This document shows positions 61,774 through 64,000 of a stretch of DNA of 64,000 bases, one piece after another. Numbering within the stretch: position 1 is the first letter of the stretch; each line of letters opens with the position of its first letter. The stretch lies in contig JAPJBO010000010.1 of NCBI GenBank assembly GCA_030068145.1, forward strand, positions 310,001 through 374,000. The letters run 5' to 3'. The translations under genes were made by a program, and so were the position numbers. The notes beneath the pieces were generated by a model. That model was not told the DNA's origin and made no database searches. It saw only the letters and a list, made by a program, of their open reading frames with translations. Source of the DNA: Diplonema papillatum. Its lineage: Eukaryota; Euglenozoa; Diplonemea; Diplonemida; Diplonemidae.

Positions 61774-61925
61774 CATACGGCTGCATAAGTATGCATCACC
61801 ACAAGACCGGTATCCTGCGACCGCTGTTCCTCATTTCCTTCAGCTCCTGTATTCCAAGAATTCCTGCTCCCGAACTGCCGCTTTTCAGCCTACGGTTTGC
61901 AGGGCGACGGTTGGATAATTTGAGG

Positions 61926-62180
61926 ATGGCCGACCAGCCACACAAAGAAGACCAAGAAGATTCGCAACAGCATCGGCAAGATAGGCAAGACGGGGGTCCG
62001 GTACACTTGAATGTCCACAAACCAGCAAAGTACCCCTCGCGGCTTCAGGTCAAGCATATGGAGGTGGTGCCGCGGCGACCACGTGCTGTGCACCTCGTTG
62101 AGAAGGGAGCGGACATGGTGCTCACCATGACTTCTTTGAACCGAGAGATGAGAGCAGGGAAATGTTACAGGGAATGTTAA
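61926..62180 (+). CDS. Small hydrophilic ORF, function unknown
   Basis: This 84-codon frame runs from ATG 61926, beginning MADQPHKEDQEDSQQH and remaining charged and Gln/His/Arg-rich with no hydrophobic core. No family or motif was recognised and no splice or promoter evidence was seen. It is listed because of its distinct composition; it may well be non-coding. Confidence 0.15.
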   Translation: MADQPHKEDQEDSQQHRQDRQDGGPVHLNVHKPAKYPSRLQVKHMEVVPRRPRAVHLVEKGADMVLTMTSLNREMRAGKCYREC

Positions 62181-63133
62181 CGAGGGTTTAGCACGAGACG
62201 GATGAGTCACATGATTGGTCCCATGAGCCCATAAGCAAGCACGCTCGGCCACCACGTTTCCCCAGTCACCCACGTATGTTCCGTCGATCAGGGACGCCAG
62301 TTTTCGGGAAAGTTTCAGGCATTTTTGGCCAGTTTCAGGCATTTTTGGCCAGCACGAGAATACGACTCGTATGCACTGTATGCCTGGAGGGGGACCGCCA
62401 AAAAGCCCTCTTTGACGATGAATTGATCCCAACTCGGAGCGATTAAAAGATTGAAAACGTTGTTTCGCACGTTCGTCCTCCTTCAAAGTTCTGGCTGGGA
62501 GGAGGAGGAAATAAACGGTGTAACCCGAGCGCACTTTCTTCTTGAGACTGGACTCCCCGTCTCTTTTTGATACTGACAAACGCGTTTGTTACCATGAGTG
62601 ACCAGAAACAGTCCAGGAAGTATTATTCCCGCGAAAGGGCGTCAACGACTTCCGACCCCCACGATCGTGAGGAGCATGAACGCAACAGGTCTAGTCAACT
62701 ATTCCCCGCAGTTTTTTGCGAACGTGCGCAGAATAGATAGTTGAAGCAGCAGCACCCCTTTCCCTCCTCCCTGCGGAAGCCCGCGCCTGCGCACCTTGTA
62801 TCCGTCCCACCTGATATGATGGAGCTGACAACAGAAGCGACCGTCAGGTGAAACGACAGCTGCGCGATGCTGGAAAGCGTATGATAACCCCCCCGATAAA
62901 TACGTTGGTTTTTTGCAACTGTGCCTTTTGTGTTCAAGCTTTTTCTTTTTCTTTTTTGAGATTGGTCTTAGCAGGGATCTATATAGCTGGCCTACCCAAC
63001 CCAGTTCAGGACTGATTTAAAGTCGGCGGTGTTTTTTTATTTTTTAGAGTTAATAGTTTTTATGGCCCTTATGGCATGGACATGATCTCCGCCTACCCAT
63101 CACTCCCATCTTCCAAATTGTTTCTTGCATGTT
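62181..63133. other. No gene recognised
   Basis: GTTTCAGGCATTTTTGGCCA is present twice in tandem (about 62309-62349). GGTCTAGTCAACTATTCCCC at 62689 recurs at 27611. No gene was recognised. Confidence 0.5.

Positions 63134-64000
<867 letters not shown>

Overview
The window looks like nuclear DNA of a unicellular eukaryote. There are no operons or ribosome binding sites. The sequence carries long (TG)n and (GA)n microsatellites, many homopolymer runs, several classes of eukaryotic retroelement, a piece of cytosolic-type large-subunit rRNA, and only two convincing host genes. The LINE family and overall texture recall alveolates, for example a chromerid alga such as Chromera or a dinoflagellate relative. 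That placement is inference; a similarity search would settle it.

Layout. 0-3.2 kb: dispersed repeats, no gene recognised. 3.2-9.3 kb: a complete Penelope-like retroelement (minus strand) bounded by near-identical direct repeats (pLTRs). Its single protein runs GIY-YIG nuclease, Penelope-type reverse transcriptase, then a C-terminal ubiquitin-specific protease (USP) domain with an intact catalytic triad. 9.3-10.9 kb: a PP2C phosphatase gene whose reading frame runs into the retroelement. 11.2-16.5 kb: dispersed repeats, MITE-like elements, GA tracts. 16.8-21.05 kb: a tyrosine-recombinase (DIRS-order) retroelement, Gag-YR-RT/RNase H, sitting between two (TG)n arrays. 22.0-22.45 kb: an interrupted LSU rRNA fragment. 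22.9-30.8 kb: repeats and foldback elements. 30.8-37.2 kb: a complete two-ORF LINE (coiled-coil ORF1; ORF2 with OTU-like, APE, RT, zinc knuckle and RNase H domains), abutting a (TG)n array at its 5' end and a short (GT)5 at its 3' end. 37.5-44.9 kb: foldback and MITE-like repeats. 44.94-49.37 kb: a 4.4-kb terminal-inverted-repeat element with two facing subterminal arrays of a palindromic ~32-bp unit around a broken OTU-like gene. 50.0-51.85 kb: a WEE1-like protein kinase gene. 52-64 kb: repeats, a large homopolymer-rich foldback, perfect hairpins and another (TG)n array.

The two host genes are a phosphatase and a cell-cycle-type kinase, both on the minus strand and apparently uninterrupted by introns over their catalytic domains. 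The mobile elements dominate. The most striking pattern is that three unrelated elements (Penelope-like, LINE, TIR transposon) each carry a ubiquitin-protease-type fold. It is intact in the first, lacks the cysteine box in the second and is degraded in the third. Three elements also abut simple sequence (poly-G/C or (TG)n), suggesting insertion into low-complexity targets. Catalytic assignments rest on motifs read by eye; no database search was possible.
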